A stretch of 5,761 bases of DNA from NCBI GenBank assembly GCA_025927435.1, contig JAICLM010000139.1:1-5761 (forward strand). The letters run 5' to 3'. Below, one piece after another: positions 4,623 through 5,761 of the stretch. Position 1 is the stretch's first letter, and each line of letters opens with the position of its first letter. This stretch comes from Thermoleophilia bacterium. Its GTDB lineage: Bacteria; Actinomycetota; Thermoleophilia; Gaiellales; Gaiellaceae. Position numbers and translations under genes: made by a program. The notes below the pieces were generated by a model, which saw only the letters and a program-made list of their open reading frames with translations, was not told the origin of the DNA and made no database searches.

Positions 4623-4871
4623 ACGCCGAGGCGGGTCGAGCCCCCGAGTGGCCGGTTGGACAGCTGTCGACGCCGGTGATCGCACCGAGCACCACCGCCG
4701 CAACCGGGATGAGCACGGCGGGCTCGAGTCGGTCGAGCACCGGATGCGCGAGGAACGTAACGCTGCCATGGTGCAGCGATAATGTCCGCCAAAGTGCGCT
4801 GGTGAGCCACCGTGCCAGATTGCGGATAGTAGGCTGCGTCCAAGGGTGCTGACGGTGAGTGAGGGGGGACG
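4623..4871. other. 249-base intergenic region before the GH15 gene
   Basis: No convincing gene was found. A plus-strand frame ends at 4782 and a minus-strand frame contains a hydrophobic run (AVLIPVAAVVLGAITGV), but neither has a start with an SD. The segment just before the GH15 gene (about 4780-4850) is less GC-rich (for example gataatg and ttgcggatagtagg) and is the likely promoter area, although no clear -35/-10 pair could be fixed. Confidence 0.35.
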
Positions 4872-5761
4872 GTGCGGCTCGAGGATTATGGGCTGATCGG
4901 CGACCTGCAGTCCGCGGCGCTCGTTGGGCGCAACGGCTCCGTCGACTGGCTGTGCTTCCCGCGGTTCGACTCGCCGTCCTGCTTCTCAGCGCTCCTCGGG
5001 GACGAGACCCACGGGCGTTGGCTCGTTGCACCGGCTGGCGAACTACGCGCTTGCTCTCGCCACTATCGAGCGGGGACGCTCGTCCTCGAAACCGATTTCG
5101 AGACTGACGACGGCACCGTGCGCGTGATCGATTTCATGCCTCGGCGTGGCGAAGGCCCGCCGCGCCTGATGAGGATCGTCCAGGGGCTGAGCGGCAGCGT
5201 CCCGATGCGGATGGAGCTTTCTCTTCGCCCCGACTACGCATCGATCGTGCCGTGGGTCGAGCCTGCATCGGACGGAATCGTGGCGACCGCCGGCCCGGAC
5301 GGCTTCCGGCTCACAACCGCGCTGCCGCTCGAGGTCGATCGGGGTGTGGTGCGAGGCGAGTTTGTGGCGGTCGAGGGCGCCCGCGAGCGACTCGTGCTCA
5401 CGTGGCATCTGTCGTATGAAGAGACGCCGGCCGTCGAGGACGCCGACTCTGCGCTTGCGCGTACGGAAGCGTGGTGGCGGGAGTGGATCGAGCGCTGCAG
5501 CTATGAGGGCCCCTACCGCGACGAGGTGCTGACCTCGCTGATGGTGCTCAAGGCAATGACATTCGAGACCACCGGTGCCGTGATTGCGGCGCCCACGACG
5601 TCGCTGCCCGAGGACATCGGCGGCGAACGAAACTGGGACTACCGCTTCTGCTGGCTGCGCGACTCAGTGCTTGCGCTCGAGGCCCTGCTCGCGGCCGGCT
5701 ACACCGCGGAGGCGCTGGCCTTTCGCGACTACCTGCTGAGGGTTGGTACCGGCGATCCGAA
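4872..5761 (+). CDS. Glycoside hydrolase family 15 protein (trehalase/glucoamylase type), N-terminal 296 aa, truncated by window
   Basis: This is the first 296 residues of a GH15 enzyme, a family of inverting hydrolases that release glucose from alpha-glucosides. Several actinobacterial members of this subgroup are trehalases. The N-terminus VRLEDYGLIGDLQSAALVGR with NGSVDWLCFPRFDSPSCF is the standard opening of the family. A beta-sandwich N-terminal domain covers about 1-205. The (alpha/alpha)6 catalytic domain begins near YRDEVLTSLMVLKAMTF (215-231), followed by APTTSLPEDIGGERNWDYRFCWLRDS (240-265), the conserved sugar-binding block. The catalytic glutamates lie beyond the window, and full family length is about 600 residues. 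GTG 4872 is fixed by an in-frame TGA at 4860-4862 and by the family N-terminus; gagggggg (4861-4868) serves as SD with a short 3-base spacer. Trehalose versus maltooligosaccharide specificity cannot be decided here. Confidence 0.93.
   Translation, partial: MRLEDYGLIGDLQSAALVGRNGSVDWLCFPRFDSPSCFSALLGDETHGRWLVAPAGELRACSRHYRAGTLVLETDFETDDGTVRVIDFMPRRGEGPPRLMRIVQGLSGSVPMRMELSLRPDYASIVPWVEPASDGIVATAGPDGFRLTTALPLEVDRGVVRGEFVAVEGARERLVLTWHLSYEETPAVEDADSALARTEAWWREWIERCSYEGPYRDEVLTSLMVLKAMTFETTGAVIAAPTTSLPEDIGGERNWDYRFCWLRDSVLALEALLAAGYTAEALAFRDYLLRVGTGDP

Noticed and set aside
4648..4782. Short plus-strand frame before the GH15 gene
   Set aside because: GTG 4648 has no SD, and the 44-residue product is low-complexity Arg/His/Glu with no family match.
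4501..5031. Minus-strand frame with a hydrophobic run around 4650-4780
   Set aside because: It begins in the antisense of the GH15 gene, lacks an SD-supported start near the hydrophobic part, and runs antisense into the 72-aa gene.
1..5761. CRISPR array, tRNA, insertion sequence ends, phage attachment sites
   Set aside because: I looked for regularly spaced repeats, cloverleaf-like segments, transposase motifs and long terminal inverted repeats and found none.

Overview
The window is high-GC DNA with strong G/C preference at third codon positions, GTG as well as ATG starts and purine-rich Shine-Dalgarno (SD) sites. Its protein repertoire is actinobacterial in character: several universal stress proteins (USPs), a helix-turn-helix/PNPOx fusion, a YeaO-like DUF488 protein and a GH15 trehalase/glucoamylase-type enzyme. 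A deep-branching soil or environmental actinobacterium, for example from the Thermoleophilia, is a plausible source, but that is inferred from protein style only. No tRNA, rRNA, CRISPR array, insertion sequence or phage gene was seen.

Layout. (1) Bases 1-155 are the C-terminus of a USP. It converges on a small minus-strand gene (176-436) across a 20-base gap, and a perfect 6-bp hairpin sits at the USP stop codon. (2) Bases 437-945 hold no convincing gene. They contain an 8-bp inverted repeat around 783-835 and an SD-like site at 856-863 with no normal start codon after it. (3) Bases 946-2948 form a tight four-gene cluster on the plus strand: a complete USP, a DUF488 protein, an XRE helix-turn-helix fused to a PNPOx-like flavin-binding domain, and an AhpD-like carboxymuconolactone decarboxylase family protein with its CxxC centre. 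The first three are separated by 2 bases each and the fourth by 37, so they are probably one operon. (4) After 179 bases lies a calcium/cation antiporter of the CaCA family (3128-4120), ending in a nested stem-loop. (5) Bases 4246-4404 encode what looks like the middle of a USP without its ends, and it overlaps the start of a 72-residue helical protein (4404-4622). (6) A GH15 enzyme starts at 4872 and runs off the window.

How the genes may work together. The cluster reads as a stress and redox island: nucleotide-binding USPs, a possible flavin- or heme-responsive regulator, a peroxidase-type thiol protein, a cation exchanger, and an enzyme that could act on trehalose, a common actinobacterial protectant. 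The domain identities are well supported by motifs. The shared regulation and the physiological theme are inference. The least ordinary points are the HTH-PNPOx regulator embedded in the operon, the USP remnant translationally coupled to a small protein, and the unexplained leader upstream of the operon.
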